Below, in pieces: positions 11,833 through 24,100 of a stretch of DNA of 64,000 nucleotides. The stretch lies in the NCBI GenBank assembly GCA_037178675.1, contig JAYMGJ010000581.1, positions 20,625 to 84,624 on the forward strand, given 5' to 3'. The stretch comes from Scleroderma bovista. Taxonomy: Eukaryota; Basidiomycota; Agaricomycetes; Boletales; Sclerodermataceae. Every line of letters starts with the position of its first letter. Positions within the stretch are counted from its first letter, which is position 1. Under the pieces are notes generated by a model. It worked only from the letters and a program-made list of their open reading frames with translations. It ran no database searches and was not told where the DNA came from. Position numbers and translations under genes: made by a program.

Positions 11833-14461
11833 TCACGCACCAACCAAGCCTGCATCTTCACGGACCACACCCGTCCTCTTCTCAACATCATGGAAAAATT
11901 GAAGAGCCTTGCGCGCCTTCTGGTCAAGTTCTTCCGCATCCCTCACTTCCTTGCCTCTTTCCTCCATTGCCGCTCGGAAACGTTCCCGGAGGTCCCACGA
12001 TGCTAACCGCAACACCTTGCGCGTCTCACGGCTGACACGTCCGGCATGTGCATTCACAAAAGTCTCTTGCTCTGTGGCATTCCCCTCCACCCTGACCAGC
12101 GAAGCACGTATGCGACGACCGACGGTTCGTGGTATCGAGTTCGGCAGCTCGAGGATAAAGTATGCAGTGGCTCCAATGACAACGGCTCCAGCGATGGGTG
12201 CCACCCATTTCCTCGCTGATTCATCGGCAAAGAGCTCAGACAGACGCACAATGCCATCAAGGAGACCCCGAGCACCGATGGCCTTACCGCCTACCATGGT
12301 CAAAGCACCCATGCCAACAGACAGGACACTGAGCGCTGTGGGATAAGTCTCGCTATCCTCATCTTCCGTCTTCCCACTTCCGAAATGAACAACCAGATGG
12401 TGGTTGAAGTCGAAGATATCGCTGAATGTAGTCTCGAGCATGTCAGAGCGCTGCACAAGACCAATTCCGAGGTTGTAAACACCACCTGCAACGACAGCAC
12501 TGGCTGTCGCCGAGCGGCAGCGATGGAGGCCACCCTTCTTGCCTGGACGGACGCTGAACATGGCCTCAGGAACAAATACCCGACGTGAACGCTCGACTCC
12601 CTGCGGGAGGTACTCATTCCCTAGGTCGCCTACTTTCACAACTCTGGCTGTGGTCGCGGCACGGGCCTCCGTCTCTGCCAGTTTGACCGCTGCATCCAAG
12701 CTCGCGAGAAGCGCCTGGCGCACATCCCGTGCGTAATCCCAGATCCCAAATATGCCATGGTACGCTGGGAAACTAATGAAGTGGTCAACACCGGGCTGGC
12801 CCAGCGCCACTCGCTCTAACGCAGCAGTAAGGACAGCCTTTGTCCTCTCGCCAGTTTCTAAGGCACCCTCTTCTTCTACAACTTCCAAGGCATCCTCCAG
12901 GGCATCGCGGCTGTTCTTCATCTTTTCCCAGACTGGCTTTGATCGCAAGAGGTCATCCTTGGCCCGATCAATGTCCGACTGAGCCACAATCGCGTTTGCT
13001 CCAACCAAAAGATCAATATCCGTCAACAGGTTGGAGAGATACGTCGAAGCAGGCTGGAGTTTGGATTTTGATCGCTTGACCAGAACGAAGGAGCGAAGGG
13101 ACGACTCCAAGTCGTCAAATGCAGGGTTGGCTGTATAGGGACGAAGAGCGGCGGCGGAGTCAACGAAGTGGACGAGATCTGCTGCATCTTCGTATGTACG
13201 AGGGCTGAATTCTTTGATTTGTTCCATTACGAGCTTCCTGCACTTCTCCTTATTCCTGATCTGCTCGAATTTGTTGACGACGATGAAGACATATGCTTTC
13301 TCGTTGCTCGCGCTCCAAAGAAAGTCCTTCGCAGAAAGCGTGAAGTGATTCTCGGCCGATACGACGAATACCACGACGTCAATCTCTTCCTGGCGAGCGA
13401 AGACGGCAGTTGTCTGCCAGCTATCGCGGTTGAGACCAGGGGCGTCGATGAGTGAGATATCGACGACTCCATTATTTAATAAGGACTCTGATGGAACCCT
13501 GCTGTCCGCCAGGTATACCTTGAACACCGGCTGAGTACCCTCATTGTCTGTGACAGTAGACTCCAAGTCTGCCAAAGAGGCGCGACTAAACGTTGACTCG
13601 TCGGAGATAGAGTAGGATACGCCATCTTTGAGAATATGAACCTCTTCAACGCCATTGTTTTCCGATGCGTCATGCACTTCGCAGAATGCGGTTGTGCAAG
13701 GTTGCTGATCAACAGGCATGACCTCCCGTCTCAACAGGGCATTAACAAAGGTTGATTTTCCCGAATTCAAGTCGCCTGTGACCAGGACTTTGGAAGAGGT
13801 GTCCAGAACACGGAGGCAGAGCTTATCCATGTGTTGGATGGCAGAAGCAATCCGCTCATCCAATAGGTTGGCGATGGAGCCCCTTTCGAGGTGCGAGACG
13901 AGAGCTGCGGGAGAAGTTGAAGCGCCATGGGGACCGAGCTTGAGATCAAGGCGAAGAATGTTGAAGTCCCCGCACTTTGATGGCGATAGTTCTTCGTCGT
14001 CGCTTGCGACCTTGTCATTCTCCACAACGGTCAACTCCGACGCTGGTTCTCCCAATTGCTCTTGAGCATCCGAAATTGAAGCCAGCGTGACTGAGCAAGT
14101 CAAACCCTTCCGATTTGGGGTATAGAGAACATCGGTTTGGTTGTCGGGATCGTCTGCGAAGGAGAGAGAGCGGCGGATGGAGCGGCGAGGCTTTTTTGGT
14201 GAGACATCGTCTCCGGAACGCTCCTGAAGTGTAGGATATCTGACAACCCACTGGTTCTTGTTGAAGTCGCGGAGGCTCCCAAGGATGTGTTTGGACGCAT
14301 CTAGAGCAACGAGGAGGCTGAGAAATGAGATGAGCGAGTGAGTCTGAGGAGAATAGAATTTCATACCGATCCTTCTGCTCGATATATGCCTCTTGGACGT
14401 CCTCGACCTTGAGGTGTCTCTCGCCGCCATGGGGCAGGGGAGATTCTTTTCCGAGACCCAT
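11833..14461 (-). CDS. FZO1: Mitofusin/Fzo1-type dynamin-family GTPase of the mitochondrial outer membrane
   Basis: Two exons (14461-14367 and 14317-11833) give 859 residues. The intron ending at 14318 joins VQEAYIEQKDR to LLVALDASKHILGSLRDFNK, matching the conserved helical N-terminus; a purely open reading would start at 14430 in another frame. GTPase motifs are the P-loop GDLNSGKST, the switch DAPG and the NKFE base-recognition motif. Hydrophobic segments (SVLSVGMGALTMVGG and WVAPIAGAVVIGATAYFIL) fit the paired outer-membrane anchor. A charged C-terminal coiled coil follows. Fzo1 tethers and fuses mitochondrial outer membranes. Length is close to yeast Fzo1 (about 855). The gene looks intact. 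Confidence 0.9.
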
Positions 14462-14630
14462 CGATGCTGGAGCTCGAGATTGACTACAATGTCGCTCTAG
14501 GCGGACGGTGGTGACAAGCGAATGTTTCGGTAGTAAAACTCGGAAACCAACGTGAGACCCATCATTAGTCAGCGGGACAAGTCTTCCGAATTTATTCGTA
14601 CAAGGTGATAGTAACAAGCTACATGTATCC

Positions 14631-15453
14631 CTACAGGTAATCGTTGGCTAGGAGGTATTCGGTGATGGTCTTGACCGCCTGGGTCACATCACATTCGTCT
14701 GTTCTAATATGGACTTCCGGATTTTCAGGAGGCTCGTAAGGAGCGGATATCCCAGTAAATTCTGGCAGCCAGCTTGAGGCACTTCGCAATTCATTCGGAG
14801 GCAATGTCGCTCACCTGTGATTTCCCCAGCACGAGCCTTTTTGTACAAGCCTTTGGGATCGCGCTGCTCTACCACGCTCAAGGGTGCATCGACGAAGACT
14901 TCGACGAAGGCCAGCTTAGCTGCTTCATGGAGATCACGAGCCGTTTGTCGATCCACACGATATGGTGATATGAATGCAGTGATAGTGATGCAGCTCGCAT
15001 CTGTGAAAAGCTTGGCTACCTGGGTAGATCAAAAGGGACGATCAAAATGTGTAGGTCGAATGCTATCCTTGCATGACACTTGCCTCTCCGATCCGCCTGA
15101 TGTTCTCCACTCGCGACTGTTCATCAAAGCCGAGATCTTTATTAAGACCAAACCGGACGTTGTCGCCATCCAGGCGGTACGCAAACTTGCCCTGGTGCAA
15201 CAAAGTTTGTTCCAGGGCACAGGCGATGGTGGACTAATGAAAAGATCTATCAAATGAAACGGCCATCGGAAGAGGGCATATAGGTCACCTTTCCGCTAGC
15301 GCTCAGACCCGTCAACCAGATCGTTACTCCTTTCTGCTTCAATGATTCCGATCTTTCTCCAGGACTAATAGAACCTGAGGAAAGTGAGATGTTGGTGATA
15401 ATCACCGATGGATTTGTGCACACACCTGGATGGAAGGTGATGTTGGTCGCCAT
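14631..15453 (-). CDS. MET14: Adenylylsulfate (APS) kinase, copy 1
   Basis: Five exons (15453-15426, 15374-15289, 15233-15084, 15019-14815, 14761-14631) give 199 residues. The P-loop is GLSASGKST, and [15 protein letters not shown] and FISPYRVDR match active APS kinases. The lid region has [16 protein letters not shown]. The enzyme phosphorylates adenosine 5'-phosphosulfate to PAPS in sulfate assimilation, in the cytosol. The intron after exon 3 starts with GC (gcaagt), a GC-AG intron that copy 2 lacks. Copy 2 lies 2.7 kb upstream on the same strand. This copy keeps the canonical residues and is probably the housekeeping enzyme. Confidence 0.9.
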
Positions 15454-17294
15454 TGGTGGACTACGGTACACGGTTGGTTCCTCCGGGTATTGTAGAGACC
15501 AAGGAAGACACCTTTCCGATGACGTCCGAGTCTAAACAGGCGTTGAGATACATGAGATCGTTGGTACGATCCCACAGGATAATCTCGCAACTGCCAGCTA
15601 ACACGCTGATAACGAATCATGTGTGTATGGCGTGCTTTCGGTGAATTCCGCTCGCTATCGACACCAGAACAATAGCGCCGTCATAGAATGCATACGAAAA
15701 CACCACTGTCGGGCTCCATAAACCCGCTCAAGGTAAGCCCTTTTGATCTTTGCCATTCAACTGACGTCTGCAGTTGCGAATTTAAGTGACCTTATAGTAG
15801 CATATTCAAGGCTTTACAGGTGGTCTGGAGATACTGCGATTACTGGTAGTACCGTTGCTCGTGCTGAGTATCTGCAGCTAGCCGCACTCCTTCGAGTCAC
15901 GTTGAGTTCACGTCGCCGCCGCTCGTCGTGCTGCCCTTGCTATCCCGAACGTGCGACTCGCGGTGCCCAGGACCTCGATGTCGTACTTCCGTGGTTGGAC
16001 GACGAACCCTCGGGCAGCTCGATTTCATTTGTTGCAGGTGAGTTTTCCGTCCTGAGCTCTACTTAACGCGATCTGACATTCTTGTCATCGTTTCCAGTCC
16101 TCTTCGTAACGTTTTTGATACTTGGCACGTCCGTGCAGCGTACGCTCGAGCAGTTCGAGCAGTTTCCTACGGCATTTCACTCCGTCTTGCAGCGCTACTA
16201 GGTAAGTTTGGCGATTTCGAGTTTGTTTGGTGCATTCTGACGACTAGCCTTGTGTTTTTAGTCATTGTAGTGACCTGCGCGTACTCAATGCCTTTGCATA
16301 GCTCCTAGTAGGGCTATCCAACCTGCCCATACACACCCTCGTGCCCCCAACGTGTGCGTCCACACCAAATTGTCGCGTTCGATGTTGCTCTCAGCACCTT
16401 GCACTGCCACTGCCACACAATACCAGCTCTTCCTCGAGTGGCACGCTGTGCACTTCAGGTACGTCTCTCCTTCTGTTTTCCATTGTACCGATCGTCTTTA
16501 CAGTAAAATTTCGCTTGCTTGAACCATGGCGTATGCTGTCGTGTTGCTGTCGTTGACCTCACAGGGCCTCGTTTCTGGATCACCTTCCAGCACAGCCACC
16601 CTGTCGATGTCTACCACCTTCATCACCTCATTCGTGCCCTCTGCCATTATGATGATGTTCCCTGATCCCCAGTCACGCTTTTCTAGTGCAGCCCTTCTGG
16701 GACGTTCTTCAGGATATATTGGATGAATTCGCGGTGACCCGTCAGCTCCATTCTATTAAAATATGCGAATAAGCTTGGGTCATCTGGAAGGGCACTGCCG
16801 GGCTGCTAAATTTCCATGTTGTGATTCCATGCGAGATGTGCAGATGACCTCTAGCTGAGGACAATAAAATCCTTCTTCCTCTCTCCATACAGCATTGGCA
16901 AATTCATGTCCAGAAGACCCATCAGCGCTCAGCTGAGTACTGCATCGTAGACATCAGATCGTTTCCCACCTTTCAACACATATGTTGCCCTATCACAAAG
17001 CTGTGGGAAAGGCACCATCCATCTTAGAGACTTCATTGACAAATTGTTCACGCAACATCCCATAACTACACAATGAAAACCATTGTCTTGTGAACGTGGA
17101 CCAAAAAACAACTTGACTACATTGGGAATCGTTAAAAGTATCTGCAGGTTCTGGGGACAGACAGACTTCATCTTAATTTATAGCATCACTTCTTCACAAT
17201 AGGTACCACTCACACCTCTTAGTATGACATTTTCATGTGGACAATTCTTACACGCTATTGTTGAAAGCTATCTTACATTAGAGAACAGCTGAGC
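15454..17294. other. Between the APS kinase genes, left part: unassigned
   Basis: Plus-strand coding-like pieces occur at about 15880-16200 (PLRNVFDTWHVRAAYARAV after a possible intron) and 16330-16740 (HPVDVYHLHHLIRALCHYDD), with plausible splice sites between them. No continuous model or known family emerged. This could be a decayed multi-exon gene. Confidence 0.3.
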
Positions 17295-17867
17295 TTATTT
17301 CACGCTGTAAACAAGGTGATTCAAATTAACGATGGCACCCATAACGCTCTGCTCATCTGCGCTGTGTTCATCTGACCCGCCCTCCAAATCTCCTTCGTCT
17401 CCCTCGACGGTGTCACCCTCGCTCTCGAGAGGTCGCACGTCCGCAGGGAGGAACATATTCTTTTGCACGATCGACTCACTGAGGTTCTGTCAGTCAAGTG
17501 GCCATATACCATACGTCTGAAAGAGGCTTGACTAGCTCCATGAGTGGTATGTGCTCCGAGGGCATTGGTAGTGCCTCTACAAATTCATCACCAGAAAGAT
17601 GCAAGAACTGTCCAGCACTATTTCTTATATGGTTACTTACTCTTTTGAAAGTAGGATGATTTATCTTTGGGCTCCACCTGGGCGGTGGGTCTGGGACGTT
17701 TTTCTTTTGTAGGTCCAAGCAATTGCACCTGCCTAGGAAGCACTGGCATATATGTGACAGGTATTTGGGAAACTCGCAAGAACTGACGAAAAACGAATCA
17801 TATTCGTTGTCTCTACATCGCTCCTCGAGGATAAGCGACCACAGTCCATTGATATTAATCCGCCTGC
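17295..17867 (-). CDS. Unrecognised protein, 5' part unresolved
   Basis: A coding-like stretch from 17867 includes ININGLWSLILEERCRDNEY, the cysteine-rich ICQCFLGRCNCLDL and a proline-rich VPDPPPRWSPKINHPTFKR. It continues with GQFLHLSGDEFVEALPMPSE and, after a very short possible intron (17514-17487), an acidic tail (EGDTVEGDEGDLEGGSDEH) to a stop at 17295. The upstream exon could not be joined in phase. No family is recognised; the cysteines suggest metal binding, which is inference. Confidence 0.4.
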
Positions 17868-18119
17868 CTGGTAGTGTGTGATGTTACAACTAAGAACGTA
17901 CCATTCTATGGCTAATGGGATCATTCCCGAGCCTGTCATTTCAGAGGTTGGCAGGCACACCACCCCGGTATTCTTCCTCTGCACTTTTTCACAGCAAATA
18001 AAGAGAAGCGCCGTGACTGTTTGAAGGACAAGAAAAGTTCATTAGTGGAGATACAACATTGTCATGGTCGCACAAGAAACCTTTCACATTAATAAACCAG
18101 TCGTTGGTCGTAGTGTCGT

Positions 18120-18928
18120 TTAAAGATAACTGTGGGTCGTAAGGTATTCGAAGATGCTCTTGACGGACTCTGTCACATCGCATTCGGCTGTTCTCAGATG
18201 AATCTCCGGGTTCTCAGGGGCTTCATAAGGTAGAGATATCCCGGGGAAATCTAATGGTCAAAATAAGATGCATTGCGATCATCATGGACAGCGACATCGC
18301 TTACCTTGGATTTCTCCATCATGAACCTTCTTGTACAATCCTTTCGGGTCACGCTGCTCTACAACACTCAGCGGCGCATCCACAAAGACCTCGATAAAGC
18401 CCAAACCGGCCGCTTCGTGAAGCCTGCGGACTGCTTCCCTGCCGACACGAAATGGTGATATGAAAGCAACCATAGTGATACAGCATGCATCAGTGAATAG
18501 TTTCGCCACCTAATGGACCCCCATCAATACTCGCCTTGACTGCCATCTACACACAACGTACCTCCCCAATGCGTCTGACGTTTTCTGTCTGTGATATCGC
18601 GTCAAAGGCAAGATCTTTGTTGAGGCCAAGTCGGATATTGTCACCATCTAGACGGTAGGTAAACTTTCCTTGGTGCAACAGTATTTTTTCGAGAGCGCAA
18701 GCGACAGTGGACTAGTAAGAAATTATGAGCATCTACCTTACATATGAATCGTCCAGAAGGAGATAACCTTGCCACTAGCACTGAGACCAGTGAACCAAAT
18801 AGTGACTCCCTTCTGCTTCAGTAATGTCGTTCGCTCGCTTGCACTGACAGAACCTGGGAATTGTCAAACGGAATCGACAGTCGTTAATAGCCCTACAGAC
18901 CTGGATGGAAGGTGAGGTTACTGGCCAT
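18120..18928 (-). CDS. Adenylylsulfate (APS) kinase, diverged copy 2
   Basis: Five exons (18928-18901, 18853-18768, 18711-18562, 18509-18305, 18250-18120) have exactly the same lengths as copy 1 (28, 86, 150, 205, 131 nt) and give 199 residues. The P-loop GLSASGKST and [10 protein letters not shown] are kept. The substrate region reads [15 protein letters not shown] instead of the canonical form, and [18 protein letters not shown] replaces the usual FISPYRVDR. All introns are GT-AG. It is a tandem duplicate on the same strand as copy 1, open from end to end. It may be a functional paralog with altered kinetics or regulation, which is inference. Confidence 0.85.
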
Positions 18929-19095
18929 GGGTATACACTGATTAGGAGTCAAAAGAGGCCTTTCACTGCAGAAGCGACGAACAAAGGTATCGCTCAGATC
19001 GACCAAGTGGCTCGGCGTTCTATGACTCGAATTCCGCATCAACCGCCCATTTGCGAATCGTGGTGAAATAATTGATAACCGGACCTTGCAACTCC

Positions 19096-19098
19096 CTT
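19096..19098. repeat. Target-site duplication CTT, left
   Basis: CTT immediately precedes the left terminal inverted repeat and is repeated at 25164-25166 after the right one. A 3-bp duplication is typical of CACTA elements. Confidence 0.85.
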
Positions 19099-19131
19099 CA
19101 CTGGGGAAAAAAGGAAATTATGTGACGCACG
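19099..19131 (+). repeat. Left terminal inverted repeat of the Tnp2 element
   Basis: 33 bp, identical to the reverse complement of 25131-25163. It starts CACTG, the variant terminus of CACTA transposons. Confidence 0.9.
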
Positions 19132-19317
19132 GATGTGGCACAGATGTGTGGATTAGTTGTAGATGTGTCAGAAATCATAGCCATATCCGTCTGACGTAGA
19201 ATTCCATACGGATGGAATCACTCGAAGGATGTCCGAGGCTTATTCTACATAGATTCGTCTGATATCCTACCCCACCTATAGTTTTCTTCAGTGTGACGGC
19301 CACAGCTGTGATAACCG

Positions 19318-19342
19318 TTACATAATATTACATATTATGTAA
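19318..19342. repeat. Subterminal AT-rich palindrome
   Basis: TTACATAATA, a 5-nt spacer and TATTATGTAA form a perfect 10-bp stem. It could be a transposase-binding or hairpin site, which is inference. Confidence 0.6.
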
Positions 19343-19526
19343 TATAGTGCTGGGCCCGGATGTTCGCACCACCGACTCGAGCCACTATAGGCTAGTAGCT
19401 GCTCGGGATTCTTTCCTAGCACTCTTGAGTCGCAATCAATGATTTCATTGTTCCATGGCAACAGGTAGATGGCAAATAGGTAGCTGACTACAGTCGTACG
19501 ACGCCAGCCTTGCATTTTCTCCGTCA

Positions 19527-21078
19527 ATGTCTGCCAGCAGCAGCAACACCACTCGTCTCAATGCAGCAATTGCCACCCTCGAGCACCTTGAAAACGACTT
19601 TGGGAACTTCAAGGGCCAATGTGAGACGAAGCTCCAGTTACTGTACAACGAAAACAAGCTGGTAAAGGCAGAAATTGCACAGCTAAAAGCGAAGACAGAG
19701 GAGATGGGCGAGCATTGTAGTCGGCTTGAAGAAAGGGCTGGGATTGTTTATGTCAATGATCTCGATAATGGAGGTGAATGAGAGCAAGGAGATGACGGAG
19801 AAGCAACTGAACCTGCACACGGTGTCAATGAAGAGGGAGAAGATGAAGTCTCGAAAGCAAACCAGGCCGCTTTGAAATCAAAAATATTCCGTGTGCGTAT
19901 TGTCCCAGCTTGTATCATTCTCCTCACTGAATGAATGTGTGATCTGTACAGGATATAATGGCGGAGAGTTTCAAGACTTTGATGGGCGTGAAAAAACTCG
20001 ATGGGAACACGCTACCTGGATATCCCATGGGTATTGGAGAGGATACAGATATGTGGCCACGTGATCCTGCAACCAGGAAGAGACTGTTGCGTTTCAACTG
20101 GAGAGCTGGCAAGCAAGACGATGCTATCAACTCAGATGGAATTCAGAAAGTTGCTGACAGAATACGCACCATTGGACCACAGATGGGAACAACGGCTGCA
20201 ACAACGCTGGAAAACATTCTTCCTGGGCACACTGAGAAGGCAGTCCATGCCAAGTACATGCGCATGGCCGCCGAGTACCGGAAAGCAGACAAGAAGCGAA
20301 AGCGCACGGACAATGACGATGTAGAGATGATTGTTGACGAGGGCCTGGATCGTGCACATATGAATTCTCGTGTCCAATCTGTAAGTCAGCTGTAAACGAG
20401 CCTTTGAATCTTACCATTGATTGTGCATCAGAAACTAGAGGCGAGGAAAAGAAAGCGCACATCAGAAGAATGTGATCTGAAATGGAAAGATCCAAAATAT
20501 GATACTGCTTTTATCCTGAATGCAATGTCGGATGATGAAGACGATCCGGACCGACGCCCAAGCGAGCCTCGTACCTTCATCTCGATTGAGCCAGAATGGC
20601 GGCATCCACAGGTAAGTTGCAATACCGTACCACAAATACTGTGACTAAAATCACCTGTTTACAGCTTTCTGAACTCTTCATGGCGATAGATGCAGTGCGA
20701 GACCCACGACCTGACCAGGCAAGGTTGGCCACAACACGTAAGCGCTCTGATGAAAAGAAGAAGGGAGAACCACCACTGTCACGGACACTAGCAACACGCA
20801 TATGCTCGTGGATGGTTAAACCTGAACTTCTATTGCAGAATCCTGGGTGGTTTGAGTGTGGAAGGGTGGCGCACAGTGGTTCAGCTTGGGGTGATGAGGA
20901 GCCAAAGGAGCTGTTAAAAGATCGGAAGGGGAAGGGGAAAGCATCGAAGAAGCTCGTCATCCGCTTGCCACCAAGAGCCAACGATGGGGAAGCAAGCACG
21001 GGTGCAATTCTGGCAGCGAAGACCAAGATTGGGGAGATTCTAGATGGTGTTGATGATGCGGACACGTTATTTAACTAA
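19527..21078 (+). pseudogene. Accessory protein of the Tnp2 transposon, one internal stop codon
   Basis: Four exons (19527-19892, 19952-20380, 20432-20611, 20665-21078) give 463 codons in phase. A TGA interrupts codon 85 (19779-19781), one step from CGA. The N-terminus is a heptad-like coiled coil (LENDFGNFKGQCETKLQLL). The middle has SFKTLMGVKKLDGNTLPGYP and WPRDPATRKRLLRF. A basic segment follows (KLEARKRKRTSEECD), and the C-terminal part is Lys-rich. Similar proteins accompany transposons in mushroom genomes as I recall; a DNA-binding accessory role like plant TNPA is inference. A shorter product could start at the exon-2 ATG (19958). Alternatively a 30-nt in-frame intron could remove the stop. 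Confidence 0.6.
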
Positions 21079-21126
21079 TGTTGTAGCTGTGCAATGCTTA
21101 TCTTGGTCTTGTAATGTCCTCTTGTC

Positions 21127-24100
21127 TCAGAGCCAGTCGTCATCTGCTTCAAGCCCAGTGCGATCACACGTCACAGCAATCCAGAGAGGTATGGATCCAG
21201 GCTGTGCATACTCGTCGTCAGGTACAGGGATGATTGTCAGCGCACATGAGAGTGTGTCGGATGAGACAATCTGAATGGGCCCAAATGAATTTGCATGCAC
21301 AGTAGTTGTGCCAAGTTCAGTTGCACTATACATTCAGCACACGAGACTGTGTCTGCACGAACAGATTGGAAGACTCACAATAAATCCCATGGCATAAGGG
21401 GTATAGTTGCATCAACCATGCACTTCTGAATAGCAGATATGTGGATGATATGGTCCTGCCTTGGAGGGAGGTGTACTCCGAAATGATAAAGGATCTTGCA
21501 AGGCTGTGCGTGTGTGCCACTTTTGATAGTAACTCCTGCGAACTGGTCTGCATCAGTCCTCGTTGCCATTGCTGACCCAAATCTAATGCCATCTTTGATA
21601 ATGAATGGGAGAACTCTCGTAGACCGTGCTGCAAAAAGAATATTTGTTCCCAGTTCAGTTGTCATATCGTCAACAATCCTGAGATCCGGGTACTCGTTTT
21701 GGAGGTATGCAACGATTAGCTGATATATGACCGGGTGTTCGAGGCTCCGTAAATTTGAGAACTTCTCCTTACCCGAAGACTTGGGGGTGATAATGGCAGC
21801 TGCTCACATACAATGTTAGAATTCCCACTAAGAATGTGCGACATACGGGACATGAAATGAGCAATCTGATTGCGCAACGTCCCTCGATCAATGCCCTTCT
21901 GGTTCATGGCACGTTGAACCACTTTCTGCTCCTTGACGTCCGCATTTGATGGAAGTGATATTGCCTCACAGGAGCCGACGACAAATGTTAATACATTGAC
22001 TGAATTGAAGATGACACTTACTAGCTCATACAGGCGGTGTTTTTCAACCCAGTCACGCGCCAATGAATATTCCATCTCACTTCCTGCATGTCCGTTGAGG
22101 TTCACACCCTCTAGGACACCATTGAAGCGTTCGAAGCCAAATAACCATGTCGTGTAAGCCGGGCCGTATTGCCGGAAAACAACAGAGTAATGCATGGCAA
22201 GATGGCTGTTTATTGTTTGATGGACACCCAGAGATTGCAAGCCTTGACAATATAGCTGCAGATAGGACTGCCCGCGATCAACATCGTCAATGGAGATCGA
22301 TCTACTTGCCAATATACGCTCAGAGACAGACAGGTACAATGCGAGCTTGTAGATTCGTTGCAGATCACGTTTGAAGGCTGGCCGAGTCTTGGCATTGGCA
22401 GGAATAAGTGGTGCAGATGATTGGATCTTGCCACTGTGATCACGCCAGCATATCCAGAGTACGAAAGGTAGGACATTTCCAAGCCGTCGCCATTGATCAG
22501 CCTTGGGAAGCGTGTGGTCATCGTCAAGCTTGCGAAGGTATGAGTATTATGTATAAAGTACTTGAATCAACGAAATAACATGCGTTCTTGGGTAATCAAC
22601 CAATGCCAGATGGCCAAATAATCTGGTCAATTGTTGTTTGGTAAAGCTCCCAGCCTGTTGAGTTCAGGAGATATCCCGCAGTAATTACATCATACAGGAA
22701 CCGCTTGATGAGCGCTACGATCAATGCAACACATATAAGCCACATGGAACATTGAAAGTTGAATACAGTACCATAAAAGTTATGCATGAAGTCAATTGGT
22801 GAGCGCCGAGCAGGTAACCAACCAGGCAGATCATTGAAAACGGAGTATCGGACTCCATGTCTATCGAGTATCTCTTTCCGTTTATTCTTTGTTGTTGCCA
22901 ACTTTGACTGGTATGCATGGGCGAGTTGCTTCCAGTCATCTCGCATCCGAAAGTCTGGTGGAAATAGAAATGATCAATCAGCAAAGCAAGCATGGGAACA
23001 CTTGCTCCCAATATCATAAGCCGTTGGAGAGTCAATATCACACAGTTGGATGAAACAAAGATTACATGGGTGCGTCTTGTGACTGTGTCCTGCCGTCCCT
23101 GTGGCTTTGCGGGTTGCTGGAACATCTGAGTTCTCACACAGCACTCCAACGTGGACTTCTCTTAAGTGTCTGTACCCATACACCCGCATCTGCATCCCTT
23201 TGAGTCAAGTCCATCTCATAAGATAATATTCTCGTGTATATCATCATCCTGAACTTACCTTTGTAAAGAGCATGAATATCATTTGTCAGAGGCTCCAGGC
23301 AGTGATTGAGATTCTCAAGACTGGGCTCTTTTGGCCCTGGGATGACAAGTGCGAGGTGAACATTTTGGGTGAGGAATCTGACCGAGCGGTGTAAGTTGTT
23401 GAACGAGACATAAACTGCACCAGCAGAATGAGGTCGGTTGTCTGTGATACCAAACCTTGCGACGTGTTTAGTATATTGCTACAGGGTGTAGTCATGGATC
23501 GAGTAAATGAAGAGTTACCAATCAATATTGATCCTCAAACCAAGGCCAACGTCGCATGAAAAGAGCGAACGACGAGATCCAGGGGATTCCTCAACGTCCT
23601 GGACAGTACCATCAGGCAAATAGATCCGCTTGAGACCAACTTCAAGGCGTGTCCATTCGGATCCATCATATATGTCACATAGCCGCTCATCGGAGGATAG
23701 TGGTTGTCGTGGTTCTTTGTCCTGAGAGGTGTCCCGCATCGCTCCGATGAAGGTTGGTCGCAATAGAAAACGCTGTATTGCCTTGATGAGTGAGCAGTAT
23801 ACCAGATATTTCACAGGGACGCGCTTGAGTTGCACGTCGTCGGTCCGAGAGTTAGTACTACACTCGCGTTTAGTGCGGTATACTGTCCCCTTGCACCGTG
23901 GAACCTCGCACTGTGGTGATTCAAGTGCATCGATGTCCTTCGTGGTGTAAGTCTTGTAGCACTGGTCACATATAGGGATCTTCGATATGAAATCGTCAAC
24001 TTGCAAGCCTAGGTGCTTCTTCACAGTTGCAACCGAACGCCGTGGGACAGGGAATGTCGGTAGTACACCACACAGCTCAATAAGATCCAGGCCATCTTGC

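Noticed and set aside
19384..19388. CACTA as left end of the Tnp2 element, paired with TAGTG at 25223-25227
   Set aside because: The following bases do not match and there is no target duplication; the CACTG ends at 19099 and 25163 match for 33 bp with CTT on both sides.
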